A DNA stretch of 64,000 nt from Nitrospirales bacterium (GCA_029261355.1 JAJDBM010000070.1:1-64000); one strand, 5' to 3'. Shown: positions 9,597 through 18,344, numbered from the stretch's first letter. The notes: generated from the letters alone by a model not told the origin. Program-made: numbers and translations.

Positions 9597-9835
9597 ATTA
9601 CAGGTGTACGTGGCAAAAGGAAGCTCGCACACGGTAGTTGAAATTCTGGCCCTCATTGAGATCTATTTTTTCTACGGCCCTTTATCAAAGTGTTGAGTCC
9701 ATCATTACAGGTGTGCGTGGTCAAAGGACGCTCGCACACGGTAGTTGGAGTTCTGGTTGCTCTTGAGATCTATTTTTCTACGGCCCTTTATCAAAGTGTT
9801 GAGTCTATCATTACAGGTGTGCGAGTCAAAAAGGT
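9597..9835. repeat. Tandem repeat (two 106-107 bp copies plus partial third) with internal hairpin
   Basis: Copy 1 is 9597-9703, copy 2 is 9704-9809, and a truncated third copy begins at 9810 and runs into the last codons of the TolC-fusion gene. Each full copy contains the pair GTGTGCG...CGCACAC (copy 1 with one mismatch), which could form a 7-bp stem with a ~15-nt loop, and the invariant block CTACGGCCCTTTATCAAAG. It occupies nearly the whole gap between the TolC-fusion gene and the adaptor in the same transcript, so it may affect mRNA stability or expression ratio. Confidence 0.85.
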
Positions 9836-12261
9836 CCTCTGACTATTTCTTTACTCAAATCAACGCCAGCATTTGCAAAGAATGCATCGACACGTTGGAC
9901 CCAGTTGGTTTGGTCTTCTTTATACAAGAAGTAGGCAAATTGTCCAGCGGCTCGCTCAATATTTATTAGATCTATTAAGAAATCGTAGACAGCATTCGCC
10001 GCATTCAACCTTGCCGTTAACGCTGCATTTTGTGAGTCTAATAATTTGATGATGTCCACGGCTCCTCGAGAATATTGATCAATGACCAGATCGAGGTTCT
10101 TTTGAGCAGCGGCGGCAGCTTCACGTGCCAGCCGAATGGCTGGCGAAGAGGCTCCAGCTTGGAGCATGGCCGTTCGAATGCGTTCTTCAATTCTTCCAAC
10201 CGTGGCTTCACGTTGTAATTGGAGTTGCCTGAGAGTTTCTAAGGCCTTACTGTTTTGAGCATCTTTTGCCCCTCCTGAAAATAGTGGAAAAGAAAGCCCC
10301 AGTTGAAGATTCCAGGTAGTTCGATCTTGTAGTGTTATACCAGGAGCTGCATCTTGTCCGGCTCCGCCTTGCCCAATGCGTTGACTCACGTCGCTTTCTA
10401 GAGAAACATCAGGTGCCCAAAAATTTCGATTGGCGTTCAGTAACCTTCGTTTTTGTGAAGCAATTTGTGCATCAAGTTGATGAAGCTCTGGGGCAAGCCG
10501 TAATGCTTCTTGAGCTTCAAAGTCTCGAAAAATTTTAAAGTTTCGAGGATTATTGATGTAGGCAAAAATTCTTCCCTTGTGAGGAAATAAGAGAGGATCA
10601 CTGAGGCTGGCTTCGGCCGTTTCAAATCCTTCTTCTAGCGGACGATGGAGAATACGATTGAGAGTCATTTCGGATTGTTGCCGCTGAGCTTGAGCATTTA
10701 AAACTTCAATTCGCCCATTGGCGATTTCACTTTCCCAGCGATAGACTTCATCTCTGGCTGCCGATCCAATTGATTCTCGTACGCGTGCTAGTTCAAGGTT
10801 TGATCCTGTCAGTTCAAGATTATCTTTCTGAATCCGTTCGACGGTTTTTGTACGAAGAACGTTTAAGTATGTCACTGCCGTCTCTTGTGCTGTGTTGAGT
10901 TCTACTTCTCGACGTTCCGCAACTCGGGAGTCTTGACTACGCTGTTCCACCGTGTAATCGGTCCAGGCCTTGTCTGAATAGAGTAATTGCTTCAATCCTC
11001 CAGTGGCAAAGGCGGCCTTTTCAGGATTGTTGCCGAAACTACCTTCAGCGCGATCTTGATCAAGCATTCGAGCGGAGCTGCCAATCTCCACTTGAGGAAG
11101 AAGTGCAGATCGGGCGTTTTGCACATCTCCCAGGCCAGCTGCGACCTTGCGATCTGCGGCAGCAAGGTCGAGATTGACCATGACGGCTTCTCTCATGGCC
11201 GTGTAGAGTGACAAGCGTCGGGAGGCGTTGTGTGATTTCTCATTCAATAATTCTGCTTGGCTTAGTACCCGAAAACTGGGCCAGACATCTATGGCCCTGG
11301 CTGTGGCCATATTGATGGTCAAGCGTTGGCCTTCAGAAAAAGCGACTTCCAGCTGGCCGGCGTTTTCCCCAAGTAAGATACGATGGACATTAATCGCCAC
11401 ACGTCGTGACAGTCGCTCAGAGTCAGTATCTAGAGCTGCGCTCGACATTATTCCCCGTTCCACTTCTTGGCGACCCACAAGAGAAAAGCTTGGTAGCCGT
11501 CGTTTGATTAACTGAGCAACCAGGCGGTCGAATTCGTCTGCGGACAGTCGAAATAACGGGGTAACAAACACGGCTTCGGTATCGACGGGTAATTGAGATA
11601 AGGCATTTTTTGTTGATGAATCGATTGTCACGATTGATATGGTGATTTGATTCTTTAGCGCCGCCTTTTCAACCTTTTCTCTAATAAGAGGAAAGGCTCC
11701 CACAATTGCGCTGTCGGCTAACAATGTCAATCTTCGAATTGGAACAATTTCTAAGAAACGTTTGAGATCGCGCTCAAAGCTTTTGAATGAAGACAGATAA
11801 TTCAGGTTAGAGACCCCACTTCGACCATTGTGTATGGGAAGTCCCTGGAGTGCGGCGTCAATCACAAAGGGACCAATCACGGGTTTAGGGAGTTCTGCTA
11901 GCTGTGCAGCTTCATGCGTCGCGATGACTCCAAGTGCGAGGACCAGATCGACCTGGGGACTGGTCATGAGAAAGTCCAAAGCTTTCCTGACTCCCTTGAC
12001 GGACCAATTTCCATGGATGAGAAACGGTTTGGAAAATCGTACTTCAAACTCGCCACGAGTCAGCTCTACAATGGCTTTTCGAAATAGTTTTTCAGTGATC
12101 ATTCGGCCTATTCCTCGCTCTTGAGGAGGGCCGTCTAGCACAATGCCGATTCTGACGATGGGTAACGAATCCGCAGAGAATGCTACTTGCGTGGAGCTGA
12201 TTGTTCCACCGGCAAGCAGTGAAGTGAAAAGAAAAACACGGACAAAATTTCTTGAGATCAT
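9826..12261 (-). CDS. Fusion of ABC-type substrate-binding domain with TolC-family outer-membrane channel
   Basis: An 811-residue protein, roughly 350 residues longer than an ordinary TolC. After a signal peptide (FLFTSLLAGGTISSTQVAFSA) residues ~35-330 resemble the periplasmic binding proteins of the uncharacterised ABC_sub_bind family: VRIGIVLDG at the start, LVLALGVIATHEAA, PVIGPFV, GVSNLNYLSSF, RLTLLADS and the LPSFSLVGRQEVERGIM segment. Residues ~350-790 are the outer-membrane efflux protein: repeated coiled-coil helices (ALLPQVEIGSSARM, AQETAVTYLNVLRTK, WNLQLGLSFPLFSGGAKDAQ and the AQKNLDLVIDQYSRGAVDIIKLLDSQNA motif). It precedes the adaptor and RND genes on the same strand. The fused sensor-like domain may deliver or sense the pumped substrate; this is inference. 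Confidence 0.85.
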   Translation of the reverse strand: MISRNFVRVFLFTSLLAGGTISSTQVAFSADSLPIVRIGIVLDGPPQERGIGRMITEKLFRKAIVELTRGEFEVRFSKPFLIHGNWSVKGVRKALDFLMTSPQVDLVLALGVIATHEAAQLAELPKPVIGPFVIDAALQGLPIHNGRSGVSNLNYLSSFKSFERDLKRFLEIVPIRRLTLLADSAIVGAFPLIREKVEKAALKNQITISIVTIDSSTKNALSQLPVDTEAVFVTPLFRLSADEFDRLVAQLIKRRLPSFSLVGRQEVERGIMSSAALDTDSERLSRRVAINVHRILLGENAGQLEVAFSEGQRLTINMATARAIDVWPSFRVLSQAELLNEKSHNASRRLSLYTAMREAVMVNLDLAAADRKVAAGLGDVQNARSALLPQVEIGSSARMLDQDRAEGSFGNNPEKAAFATGGLKQLLYSDKAWTDYTVEQRSQDSRVAERREVELNTAQETAVTYLNVLRTKTVERIQKDNLELTGSNLELARVRESIGSAARDEVYRWESEIANGRIEVLNAQAQRQQSEMTLNRILHRPLEEGFETAEASLSDPLLFPHKGRIFAYINNPRNFKIFRDFEAQEALRLAPELHQLDAQIASQKRRLLNANRNFWAPDVSLESDVSQRIGQGGAGQDAAPGITLQDRTTWNLQLGLSFPLFSGGAKDAQNSKALETLRQLQLQREATVGRIEERIRTAMLQAGASSPAIRLAREAAAAAQKNLDLVIDQYSRGAVDIIKLLDSQNAALTARLNAANAVYDFLIDLINIERAAGQFAYFLYKEDQTNWVQRVDAFFANAGVDLSKEIVRGPF

Positions 12262-12421
12262 TATAGTAAGAGAGACTCTATTTGGAGGGTAGCTCTTGTC
12301 TTATCCTGTTTCGTGGTCGGATTTGTACAGAAAGAGATCGCGGCAATTGGCTTCTTTGCGTAGAGCACTGCTCCTATAAGGCTAAGACCGATAAGGTGGG
12401 AGTATCTGAGAGGTGAATACG

Positions 12422-12909
12422 TCATGCGGCAGATCTAGTTAGGCCGCTTTGATGTGCATGTAATTTTTTCACTATACGTTCTCGTTGCCAGAGATCCTAG
12501 GCGATGCGACGAGTTTCCTTGAGACCGTCACGCATGTTGATCCCCATCATCGTCAGATTGACAGCACCCGTAATAAGCTTGATGGTTTGCACGGCATTGA
12601 AAGAGAATCCAAGCAAACCTTATAGGCCAGAGAGTTCAGGGAGAAGGCTGCAGGAACGAGAGTCAAGAGCCCATTTGGACCAATCATTATTATACATCAT
12701 TTTTGGGCTAGCAAGAGAGGATCTTGTTCTTTCTCCATTCGCCGGAATCCGCTTCCACCGACCGCCGTCATCGCAGGGACCAGGAGAAAGATGCCCCACA
12801 TAATATTCTACTTAATGGCGGCAAGCATTTCGTGGGTGCCAAATAGTTCTGCCCATGCAGTTAAAGTCCAAAACCTGAAAATGACGAGAAGCCGAATGAC
12901 TCTAGTCAT
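12422..12909 (-). pseudogene. Decayed small membrane protein gene
   Basis: No intact frame crosses this 490-bp stretch, but on the minus strand it reads like a broken membrane protein. From an ATG at 12909 there is FWTLTAWAELFGTHEMLAAIK, a TAG where Trp would fit, then IMWGIFLLVPAMTAVGGSGF and a further stop. In another frame, nearer 12440-12600, come FNAVQTIKLITGAVNLTMMG and MRDGLKETRRIA, another TAG, then RERIVKKLHAHQSG before a final stop at 12422-12424. I cannot name the family. It sits between the MarR gene and the efflux genes in the same orientation, so it was probably once part of that operon. Confidence 0.4.
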
Positions 12910-12931
12910 AGCATGAACACGTCCAATTTGC

Positions 12932-13405
12932 CTATTTTACTTTCAATCGCTTACTAAATTCTTGCAATACAACGACAGCCTTCTTCACCTCATGTTCGCG
13001 CATTCCAGACGCCACGTGATTGGCCCATTTCACCTGTACATGCTTGACCTTCTTCAATGTTGCCCGCCCCAGTTCGGTTAGCTGCACGAGTTTTGCCCGT
13101 TTATGATGTGGGTTTTCGACCAATCGAACAAGTCCTTCGGTATTAAGGACATTGACGAGTCTTTGAACGCTTTGCCGCTGTAGTCCCATGTTACGGGCGA
13201 TCTGAGCTACTGTGAGCGGAGCTTGCACGAGGTCAATGGCTCCTACCACTTGCCACCGCGCACTTGTCAGGTTTAGGTGATGAACGAGCCGATCGCCTGC
13301 GAGGAGCAAGAGCCCATTCAAGTTGAACGTTTCAAGGAGCAGTTCAGTGAATGCCGCTCCGACAGGAGTATGGTTATGTGACTGTGTGTTTTTTGCTTTT
13401 AACAT
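12932..13405 (-). CDS. MarR-family transcriptional regulator
   Basis: A 157-residue winged-helix regulator of MarR type: N-terminal dimerisation helices, a recognition segment LTVAQIARNMGLQRQSVQRLVNVL, a wing with RLVENPHHKRAKLVQLTELG and C-terminal dimerisation helices. Such proteins usually repress their own gene and a neighbouring efflux or detoxification operon, and release DNA on binding a phenolic or hydrophobic ligand. Its position just upstream of the pump genes on the same strand fits that role. No good ribosome binding site precedes the ATG, so the mRNA may be nearly leaderless. A candidate operator lies directly upstream (13411-13444). Confidence 0.88.
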   Translation of the reverse strand: MLKAKNTQSHNHTPVGAAFTELLLETFNLNGLLLLAGDRLVHHLNLTSARWQVVGAIDLVQAPLTVAQIARNMGLQRQSVQRLVNVLNTEGLVRLVENPHHKRAKLVQLTELGRATLKKVKHVQVKWANHVASGMREHEVKKAVVVLQEFSKRLKVK

Positions 13406-13410
13406 ATCGC

Positions 13411-13444
13411 CAGTATGCTGTCAAAGTAGACAGTGTACTGTCAA
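13411..13444. promoter_or_regulatory. Candidate MarR operator and overlapping promoter
   Basis: Two direct copies CAGTATGCTGTCAA (13411-13424) and CAGTGTACTGTCAA (13431-13444) are spaced exactly 20 bp apart, two helical turns. The second contains the inverted repeat GACAGT-GT-ACTGTC (13429-13442). On the minus strand each copy begins with TTGACA, a perfect -35 hexamer, so a regulator bound here would occlude the promoter of the MarR gene. Confidence 0.55.
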
Positions 13445-13654
13445 GGTTGGCCAAGTTGGTTAGATCTTTAAACTCTAGATAGTTGTTAGGGTGCCGGTTC
13501 CAATGTGTACTATTTCATACGAACATCTGGCTTGCTATTGGGCGTTTAGCGACCTAGTTAATAAGTTCGATGGCCGTAGTCTTGCTCAAAACTCTATCTG
13601 TTTCGTCAATTTTTAAGTATTTTCCACTTCAACCTAATGATAAGGAAAGATTCT

Positions 13655-13804
13655 TCATCTTACTGAATGAAATCGATAGCCGGTCACCAAAATTCCGGGG
13701 GGAATGAGCCCTTGCTCCTCCATGCGCAATAAATTGGACGGGGCCTCCAATATCTTGAGGCCCATATTACCAATCGCTGATTGGTGCACCTCTTGTTCCA
13801 GCAT
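13655..13804 (-). CDS. Possible 49-residue protein or gene remnant
   Basis: A minus-strand frame from ATG at 13804 to TGA encodes 49 residues with protein-like composition (for example SAIGNMGLKILEAPSNLLRM and QGLIPPGILVTGYRF). No ribosome binding site is evident and no family is recognised. It could be the C-terminal remnant of a longer gene, as the sequence upstream in the same orientation has stops in all frames. Confidence 0.3.
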   Translation of the reverse strand: MLEQEVHQSAIGNMGLKILEAPSNLLRMEEQGLIPPGILVTGYRFHSVR

Positions 13805-14213
13805 CTAACCTCTGATTCAAATTTGTTTTTGTGAAGGCTACCCCCGAAGTCGCAGTCGATTTAACCCCTAAATTACACCATCCTCGCAACACTTCTGCCG
13901 AGACATTGGATCATGGAATTACGCGGATGCCAAGGTGATGATTTGCGCTTATTAGTATACAGAAATGTTTACCTAAAAATGTGACATGAATTGTATGCTG
14001 AACATGCATGGAAATTTCAGTTATGCATCTCAATATCATTAAAACAAAAGCATTTTATAGTATTACAACTTTTTAGTATAAAATGTGAATTAGCTGTAAT
14101 GAAAAGTATGTCCCGCTGACTAAGCATTAAAAAGTAAACAATTCTGTATATAATATTATGAATCGAATGTTCAAACAGCTAGTCGTCTTACACCCAAACT
14201 TAGGGGGTTTACA
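13805..14213. other. AT-rich non-coding region before small membrane genes
   Basis: About 400 bp without a gene. The right half (13950-14170) is markedly more AT-rich than its surroundings and contains several TATAAT-like hexamers (for example TATAAT at 14149-14154), so it is likely the promoter region of the gene at 14214. Confidence 0.4.
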
Positions 14214-14504
14214 ATGGATTGGATAGCACTACAAGTAAATTATTTTCTTCTATTTCTTACTCTGAGTAGCTTGGGCCTCGGAGGGTTCTTAGTGGGAATT
14301 CTGTTCGGTCATGGATGGATTCAACTCCAGCAATATGGACGAGTCTTCACGAATCAGACACACACTGCATATTTGAAGATGCATACTCATGTAATTGAAC
14401 GGTCCTGCCGTCAGAGACCCATGGTTGTTGCACGGCGTATGGGCATGGTTTCAAAACGTATGGTCGGTCAGGGTTTGTGGCAGAAGTCTCATGGCTATGC
14501 ATGA
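14214..14504 (+). CDS. Small membrane protein
   Basis: A 96-residue protein with one strong N-terminal transmembrane segment (YFLLFLTLSSLGLGGFLVGILFG) and a basic C-terminal half rich in Arg, Met and His. No family is recognised. The leader GGGGGTTTACA before ATGGAT is nearly the same as the leader GGGGGTCTATC before the next gene, so the two are probably expressed together. The frame overlaps no other good candidate. Confidence 0.5.
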   Translation: MDWIALQVNYFLLFLTLSSLGLGGFLVGILFGHGWIQLQQYGRVFTNQTHTAYLKMHTHVIERSCRQRPMVVARRMGMVSKRMVGQGLWQKSHGYA

Positions 14505-14593
14505 GAGACGATGGGCTCTTTCCCCATGGAACCGTGGAATTATGCAACTGCTCGGACAAAATTTCCTCTCACACTAAAAATTGGGGGTCTATC

Positions 14594-15403
14594 ATGGATG
14601 GTTCTGATAATTTTGGGATTTCCTTTTTTGTGACAGCTCTTTTAGTTATGGAGATGAGTTTTTTCCTTGTCCTGTACGTAACAGAATGGATCGCATCGAA
14701 GCCAGCAGGAGTTCAACGTCGCTATCGAATGAGCGCTCAAGCAATGTTGGTAGCGATCAGCTTGGCACCTCTGCTGATGAGTATGGCCTCGGCTCCGGCA
14801 TGGGCAAAAGATTTACTGACTCTGACCCCTGAAACTACGGCTGCGCATGGAGTCATTGACTCAGAGACTGTTCAATCTGAAGTAAATCTCCCTCACGTTC
14901 CATCCGTAATGGCAGCAATAGAGTTTCGTCCTTTCGGGCCTACCTCTCGTAACGCTCGTCTCTACAGACGGTTGAATAACGTTGAAATGATTATCACGCT
15001 CGATACAAGCTTACGAACGTCATTGATAAACCGAATTATTCCCAATCCATGGAAAAATGATTGGAGTTATTCCACCCCAGGCTTTAAAGAAAAAAAGACT
15101 ATCAGAGAAAGAAAAGTTTTTGCGTATACGTCTAAGAAGGTACATCCTATCAACCTTTCAAGAACTGACCAGGGATTACCACAAACTTTCATTTCGCATT
15201 CAATGTCCTTTTCTCAACCGAGTACAAGCCTGGCTGTTTCGCCATACCTCCGAGACAGCAATGGGCCGGTGCTGGCTCAATTCCTCCATGTGAAGCCTTT
15301 GCCTCGGACTCAAACCTTTCTTCTTCCATCGTCGTCTCCTTGGGATCGGGAATACATGCCATTTAGCATAGTGCTGGATGTCCAAGAATTATTTGGAGCA
15401 TAA
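14594..15403 (+). CDS. Hypothetical membrane-anchored protein
   Basis: A 269-residue product with two hydrophobic segments near the N terminus (SFFVTALLVMEMSFFLVLYV and AMLVAISLAPLLMSMASAPAWA, the latter ending like a signal-peptidase site) followed by a polar, Ser/Pro/Arg-rich region with no recognisable domain. The start at 14594 is chosen over a longer frame from 14477 because of the GGGGGTCTATC leader shared with the preceding gene and because the hydrophobic segment then lies at the N terminus. Function unknown. It may be exported or anchored by its N terminus with the bulk in the periplasm. Confidence 0.5.
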   Translation: MDGSDNFGISFFVTALLVMEMSFFLVLYVTEWIASKPAGVQRRYRMSAQAMLVAISLAPLLMSMASAPAWAKDLLTLTPETTAAHGVIDSETVQSEVNLPHVPSVMAAIEFRPFGPTSRNARLYRRLNNVEMIITLDTSLRTSLINRIIPNPWKNDWSYSTPGFKEKKTIRERKVFAYTSKKVHPINLSRTDQGLPQTFISHSMSFSQPSTSLAVSPYLRDSNGPVLAQFLHVKPLPRTQTFLLPSSSPWDREYMPFSIVLDVQELFGA

Positions 15404-15605
15404 TCATCACACAGGTCACCTATCTTCGATAATGCCGCCCGCTGAGCTTCCTTCACCGAAGTGGCTACGAAGGCCGATAGCTAGCTCGGACGAGCACGAG
15501 GCAGAATGTCACGAGCTAAGTCCTTGGAGATTCACATTTAATACCCTCTGACAGTTTTCGTCAGAAGTACCATCTTCTCCATACACTATAACTTGCCGAA
15601 TTCTA
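15404..15605. other. Short non-coding stretch
   Basis: No gene is visible between the membrane protein and the cytochrome fragment; the genes on either side converge. Confidence 0.4.
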
Positions 15606-15701
15606 TTATTTAGCCACATGACAACTGATGCAGTTGGCATTAAACCGGATCTTTTCATTCTTAGGGTTGCCTTTGCCAATTTTTTTATTCGTATCTAAGA
15701 G
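15606..15701 (-). pseudogene. Orphan heme-binding fragment of a c-type cytochrome
   Basis: On the minus strand a frame ending in TAA at 15606-15608 encodes a C-terminal piece with one heme c motif, NANCISCHVAK, preceded by DTNKKIGKGNPKNEKIRF. A stop lies a few codons upstream, so there is no complete gene. It lies just downstream of the tetraheme cytochrome gene in the same orientation and is probably the remnant of a separate cytochrome. Confidence 0.55.
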
Positions 15702-15757
15702 TTAGATCATAGAGTGACCTCTTATACGAGTGGATACCGATATTCTTCGATCATCGG

Positions 15758-17189
15758 TTACTGGCTCAAAGTTCGAATATACTGGATAAGTTGCCAGATC
15801 TGGTTATCTGGCAGACCACTAAACGCCATCATTCCAGTCCCCGGAGATCCGTTTTTGATGATCCAATACATTTGACCATCAGAAATATCTTTCATGGTTT
15901 CATCGCAGGTAAAGTTACGCGGGTGTGGGTTTAACGCAGTCCCCATGGGACCATTTCCATCACCTTTCTCTCCATGGCATTGTTTACAGGCTAACGGCAT
16001 GGCTGTTTCGTGGAAGAGCTTTTTCCCCGCGTTGATATTCGCTTGAGATGCTTCTAACGGGTTAGTCATCTTTCTGAATTTCCCTGAAGCGCGTTTGGTG
16101 TTTCGGGGTTGTGGACAGACGCCTGACGACTCTGACCCAGCGGCATCTGACGCAATTGGGGGTCCGCCTGTAAATGTGACTTTTAAATACGCAATGACAT
16201 CTGCAACGCCTTGCTGCCCAATGGTGAGTCCCCAATAGGGCATACTTGGAGATTTTCCAACACTACGCCCACCGTAATAAATGACGTTGTACAGATACTC
16301 CATCGGAATCTTTTCGAATGGCATATTGGCATGGACGGCTGGCTTGGGACTGAGCCCAGATGCTGCGGGACCATCACCTTTTCCCGTGGCTCCATGACAT
16401 TGTGAACAATACTCCTTGTACAGGACGGTTCCTCGCTCGACGTTTGCGGTGGAAAACTCTTGGCTTTTCCATGGTTCGTCGTACGTGAAGTCTTTTACGC
16501 CGAGAGTCATCAAATACCCGATGACGCTACGAAGTTGAGGCTCGGTGGCATCTGCTAAGAACTCCCCACTGTGTGGGGTGAAATCCTGAGGGTTGATTCC
16601 AAATCGAAACAACCAATCCTGATTATATCGATTTCCTGAATCTGCTAAATCAGTGCTTTGTGGGCCACCAACAAGTTGGCCATTTTCTTTAATGGTGTGA
16701 CATCCGATGCAGGCATGTTCTTTAAAGATGAATGCTCCATCTTTGATATCTTTTTTGGTGACCTTGTTCAGATTAAACGCTCCAACCGTCACACGTGTGT
16801 CGATTAAGTTCTTTTCAAAATAATTCGTAATCGCTTCGGCCTGATTATCGGTTACGGTAATGTGGGTATCTGATGTTTGGGAAAGATCCCATCGATAACC
16901 TTTTGCATACAACAGCGGTTCTTTACCCGTAAGCCAACGAATGAGCCAATCCCGCTGATATTTACTTCCACTCCACATCAGGTCTGGCGCTTTGAGGTTG
17001 AAGCGGCTTTCGGGATCGCCTGTCACCTTATGACAGGTTGAGCAGAGATCTTTAACCAGTGACTCGCCTTCGCGTTCACTGTTTGCCCAACTCAGCGTAG
17101 GACTACAACAAACTAAAACAATAAAGAGGAGAACCTGGGAAGTTTTTCCAAGTTGGATAGGGCGTCTTTCTCATTTTTTTGTTCATCAT
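15758..17189 (-). CDS. Tetraheme c-type cytochrome (apparent frameshift in signal peptide)
   Basis: The frame contains four CxxCH heme motifs: CSTCH near the N terminus, CIGCH, CSQCH and CKQCH, each followed by cytochrome-c-class sequence (for example CSQCHGATGKGDGPAASG) and distal Met candidates such as MPYWGL and GMMAFSGL. It should be a periplasmic electron carrier. The first heme lies upstream of any ATG in its own frame; translation upstream gives a convincing signal peptide (VLLFIVLVCCSPTLSWANS) but the only well-placed starts (ATG at 17189 or 17186, behind AGGAGG, and ATG at 17174) are in another frame. One extra or missing base near 17165 would reconcile them. The gene starts 10 bp after the carbonic anhydrase gene, with the ribosome binding site overlapping that stop codon. 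Confidence 0.75.
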
Positions 17190-17198
17190 CAACACCTC

Positions 17199-18344
17199 CT
17201 AGGGTCTGATCGTAATTTCTTCGACATTTTTCATCTGATGGATCGCGTCCTCTAAATGAACTTCATCAGGGTTATCTTCGCTTTGCTCTAAAAGGCGTTT
17301 CATCAATTCGTCTTGTTCGAGGACTGTACGATGGCCATTTCTTTCTTGGACAAATGCAGCCCAAGGCGAAAACTTTGTTAACGGGAAGAGCTGATCTTCA
17401 TTCGGTGAGATATCGATATTTAAGCCAGAGATAAAGACGACTCGCTTGCCATGATAGGCTTTCGAATTCACTAATGTTTGATACGTGCGGTCAAATTCAA
17501 CTTGCGTATTGGCCTGTGCCGCAGTTAACAAGGGAAATTCTGAAGCGACAATCCAAGGCATAGGAAGTATCAGATTCTCTTCGAGCAGTCCATGAGTTTC
17601 AGGGTCTCCAGAGATGTGTCGCTTAAATCCAAAAAGTTCGGGTAAGAGTTTGTCTCCAATGGCTTGTGGGCCATGAGCTCCCCATGCGTCATCTCCAATG
17701 AGTGCTCGAAATTCTTGAGACGCCCTATAACACTTGGATGTACTCTGAGACCTGAGAGGTCGAAATTCGCCGTGGGGTTGGACGGCGATCATTTTCTTAA
17801 GATGGACAAAGAGGCCTTCAGTCTTTCGTTCATTCAAGATTTGATTGTCGATATTGACAAGATACTCGTCCCCATGGCGGTCGAGGAAGATATTTGCCTT
17901 GGCTAATGTGTACTGACAGAGATACCACTCCAGCACTCCCTGGATTCTCCCGCAGGATGATGTTTCCTCGCAATCCTCGGTATGTCTACGATGATAGTTT
18001 CCCCACATGCGGTTTTGAGGATTGTAGCCTACATGACTGGCATGGATGATCATCAGATCTTTTCCATGCTCTGCATGAGGTCCGTGGCGATCGGTGGACA
18101 CAATACTGCCGACTCTTCCGTGATTAAATGGGAATGTCCCAAAATGTTTGGCAATGAGAATGATGGGGTACCCCTGGTTTTCGTCAGAACAAAAGGCTCG
18201 CGAGGGTAGAATTTTTCCAGACTCAAACCCGAGTGTTTTACAATAGTTATACAGGCGAGCCATGAAACTATTGTAAGTAAACATTGTGTCTTTGAGGGTA
18301 AAGCCACTCAGTGCTCGCTGTATATCAATATTCGCAGAATACAT
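17199..18344 (-). CDS. LCIB-family carbonic anhydrase
   Basis: A 381-residue protein whose N-terminal half shows the metal-site pattern of LCIB-type (limiting-CO2-inducible B) carbonic anhydrases: Cys52 and Asp54 in FCSDE, His104 in IIHASHVGY, and Cys131 in SSCGRI. In characterised LCIB homologues an equivalent Cys/Asp, His and Cys set binds zinc. There is no signal peptide, so it is likely cytoplasmic and would interconvert CO2 and bicarbonate. The C-terminal half (from about residue 200) has no motif that I recognise. It is translationally coupled to the downstream tetraheme cytochrome, hinting at a link between electron transport and carbon or pH handling. Alternative: an inactive family member with a structural zinc. 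Confidence 0.7.
   Translation of the reverse strand: MYSANIDIQRALSGFTLKDTMFTYNSFMARLYNYCKTLGFESGKILPSRAFCSDENQGYPIILIAKHFGTFPFNHGRVGSIVSTDRHGPHAEHGKDLMIIHASHVGYNPQNRMWGNYHRRHTEDCEETSSCGRIQGVLEWYLCQYTLAKANIFLDRHGDEYLVNIDNQILNERKTEGLFVHLKKMIAVQPHGEFRPLRSQSTSKCYRASQEFRALIGDDAWGAHGPQAIGDKLLPELFGFKRHISGDPETHGLLEENLILPMPWIVASEFPLLTAAQANTQVEFDRTYQTLVNSKAYHGKRVVFISGLNIDISPNEDQLFPLTKFSPWAAFVQERNGHRTVLEQDELMKRLLEQSEDNPDEVHLEDAIHQMKNVEEITIRP

Noticed and set aside
9558-9656. N-terminal extension of the adaptor
   Set aside because: These codons come from the tandem repeat, and the second repeat copy does not preserve the start codon; the start at 9557 gives a proper lipoprotein signal.
12504-12803. 99-codon plus-strand frame
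   Set aside because: It is the antisense of the decayed minus-strand membrane gene; composition rich in Arg, Ser and Pro is typical of a shadow.
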